The notes below the pieces were generated by a model. It was not told where the DNA came from, did no database searches, and saw only the letters and a program-made list of their open reading frames with translations. A stretch of DNA of 64,000 bases from DATCRE01 sp964235605 (GTDB lineage: Bacteria; Bacteroidota; Bacteroidia; Cytophagales; Cyclobacteriaceae), in contig CAXSCR010000011.1 in assembly GCA_964235605.1 (NCBI GenBank), forward strand, positions 1-64,000. The letters are read 5' to 3'. Made by a program: the position numbers and the translations under genes. Shown here piece after piece: positions 62,843 to 64,000 of this stretch (the stretch's first letter is position 1; every line of letters starts with the position of its first letter).

Positions 62843-64000
62843 CTAAGTGCAGATTTCGCTTTGCTATCGATGCTGTTTTTATATTCGTGCTTTTTGTAGG
62901 TTAATGCTTTTTCAAAATAAGTAGTCGCTGAGGCAGTATCGTTATTATTCAACGCAAGGTAGCCCAATTGCAAACACGAATTCGGCGCGAAATACCATGC
63001 ATCTTCGCCATTCATATCTATGGTTTGCTGGTAGAATAACTTTGCCGCAGCTTGATTCTTTTTGTGCGCTAGTCTTGCTTTACGATAATAGTATTCAACC
63101 TTATCACGTCTGGTAGGGATGTTGGCTGGAGTAATTGATTCTAAAATATTTTTGGCTTCGTTATAATACCCGCCATCAGTGTAAAATCTAGCCTTCGTTA
63201 AACTAAGATGAGGATATTCACTTTCTGCTAGACTTTTTGCAGCGTACTTGTCTGCTTCCGTAATTTCTTTACCTAAAGTTTTAGCTGTCATAAAAGTAAC
63301 TTTAGCATCATTGCTGTTGCCATTTAGTAAATAGCAAAGTCCAATTTTATAATGTGCGTCCTTTAGGTAGTTTTGCCCCTTGTTATGCTGAACAAACCAA
63401 TGGTAAGATGTAATTGAATTCAAATAATCGGCTTTGTGTAGATAAACTTCGCCCATTAGATAGTATGCATAATAGATAGGCAGACCTATATCTTGACTTG
63501 TTAGCTTAGTTAATAGTGTTAATGCATTTTCGCTTTGCGAATTTTTAATTGCTAGCGATGCTCCTATGAAAAGGGCAAGCCTGTTATTTGGGTGGTGTTC
63601 AAGTATTTTGTTTATCTCAACTACCGCTATATCTGCTTTTTGTAAGACGAATGCTTGCACTAAGGCATGGAGAAGTTCTTCTTCAAAAGCGAGGGGAGAA
63701 TCGTTTAGCTGTATAGATTCCATTTCTTGTAATCCGAATTTAATTGAGCCTTGCATACCTAACAAGCTTAGCACCCAGTCATATTTTTCAGGAACTGATC
63801 CAATAATGACATCAAGCAAGCCGGCTGTTTTGTTAATTGCGAGAAATTTAGGAAAGGATTTTTTGCAGTCTTGAACAATATTATAGGCATCTCGAAGATT
63901 TAATGCGGCGTCAAACTCGTGTCCGAATTTTAAATAGACAAACATCCAGTGGAGGTGAACTTCGGCTTGTAGAAAGTACTCATCAGGAGTTGACGATTTA
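62821..64000 (-). CDS. TPR-repeat protein, 5' end beyond the window
   Basis: The reading frame is open through 63945 to the window edge, so the first ATG seen at 63945 is internal and the gene is partial at its 5' end. The visible 390 or so residues are helical repeats of the tetratricopeptide type: YYAYYLMGEVYLHKADYLNSI, LKDAHYKIGLCYLLNGNSNDA and SCLQLGYLALNNNDTASAT. It is probably a scaffold or outer-membrane-associated protein; no catalytic motif is visible. It converges with the histidine phosphatase gene. Confidence 0.8.
   Translation of the reverse strand, partial: KSSTPDEYFLQAEVHLHWMFVYLKFGHEFDAALNLRDAYNIVQDCKKSFPKFLAINKTAGLLDVIIGSVPEKYDWVLSLLGMQGSIKFGLQEMESIQLNDSPLAFEEELLHALVQAFVLQKADIAVVEINKILEHHPNNRLALFIGASLAIKNSQSENALTLLTKLTSQDIGLPIYYAYYLMGEVYLHKADYLNSITSYHWFVQHNKGQNYLKDAHYKIGLCYLLNGNSNDAKVTFMTAKTLGKEITEADKYAAKSLAESEYPHLSLTKARFYTDGGYYNEAKNILESITPANIPTRRDKVEYYYRKARLAHKKNQAAAKLFYQQTIDMNGEDAWYFAPNSCLQLGYLALNNNDTASATTYFEKALTYKKHEYKNSIDSKAKSALSQLNKAK

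Noticed and set aside
1..64000. CRISPR arrays, tRNA or rRNA genes, insertion sequences, phage genes
   Set aside because: Looked for repeats with unique spacers, cloverleaf-like stretches and transposase motifs; none was seen. The long repeats are coding repeats of the surface proteins.

Overview
The window is AT-rich bacterial chromosome from a member of the Bacteroidota, most likely of the order Cytophagales (inference). Three things point there. Giant secreted proteins end in type IX secretion (T9SS) sorting domains and sit beside PorP/SprF-family genes. The recognisable promoters have the Bacteroidota form (TTG, 19 bases, TAnnTTTG). A chromosomal menaquinone operon shows that respiration uses menaquinone. 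No tRNA, rRNA, CRISPR array, insertion sequence or phage gene was seen.

Layout. (1) 1-5.06 kb is accessory: an OLD-family ATPase/Toprim nuclease, then an MbnP-like copper-associated cluster. In that cluster the expected di-haem cytochrome c peroxidase survives only as a frameshifted C-terminal stub. (2) 5.06-10.0 kb holds a promoter plus hairpin leader before a VF530 DNA-binding protein, an LTA-synthase-like sulfatase, YebC and a GT2 glycosyltransferase. (3) 10.1-18.7 kb is a T9SS surface module: two repeat proteins with type B sorting domains, a PorP/SprF protein and a PorE-like propeller protein. (4) 18.9-40.1 kb is a large polysaccharide locus. Its minus-strand arm has six tightly packed genes: SGNH protein, NodU/TobZ-type carbamoyltransferase, DUF5989, SxtJ, a polyprenyl-phosphate phosphoribosyltransferase and a HAD phosphatase. 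Its plus-strand arm has a Wzc-like protein, flippase, glycosyltransferase, a 46-residue membrane peptide, Wzy/ligase, a half-size TolC, an acyltransferase, two multi-membrane-span proteins and DprE1/DprE2. Between the arms are a sulfotransferase and a membrane protein. (5) 39.0-50.4 kb has an SGNH protein and two secreted hydrolase-fold giants, one with a type A sorting domain and one with a type B domain. The type B protein is coupled to a PorP/SprF-SPOR fusion. (6) 50.6-56.5 kb is a second glycan cluster headed by a receiver protein and a sugar-phosphate transferase with a degenerate receiver domain. (7) 56.7-62.1 kb is a men operon (thioesterase, menF, menD, menB, menE), followed by a histidine phosphatase and the 3' part of a TPR gene cut by the window edge.

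Together the genes describe a cell surface built from an exported polysaccharide that may be carbamoylated, sulfated and acylated, plus T9SS-delivered adhesins and hydrolases. The phosphoribosyltransferase, HAD phosphatase, DprE1 and DprE2 would together make polyprenyl-phosphate arabinose, a donor for the GT-C-like membrane proteins encoded alongside. This pathway assignment is inferred from family membership.
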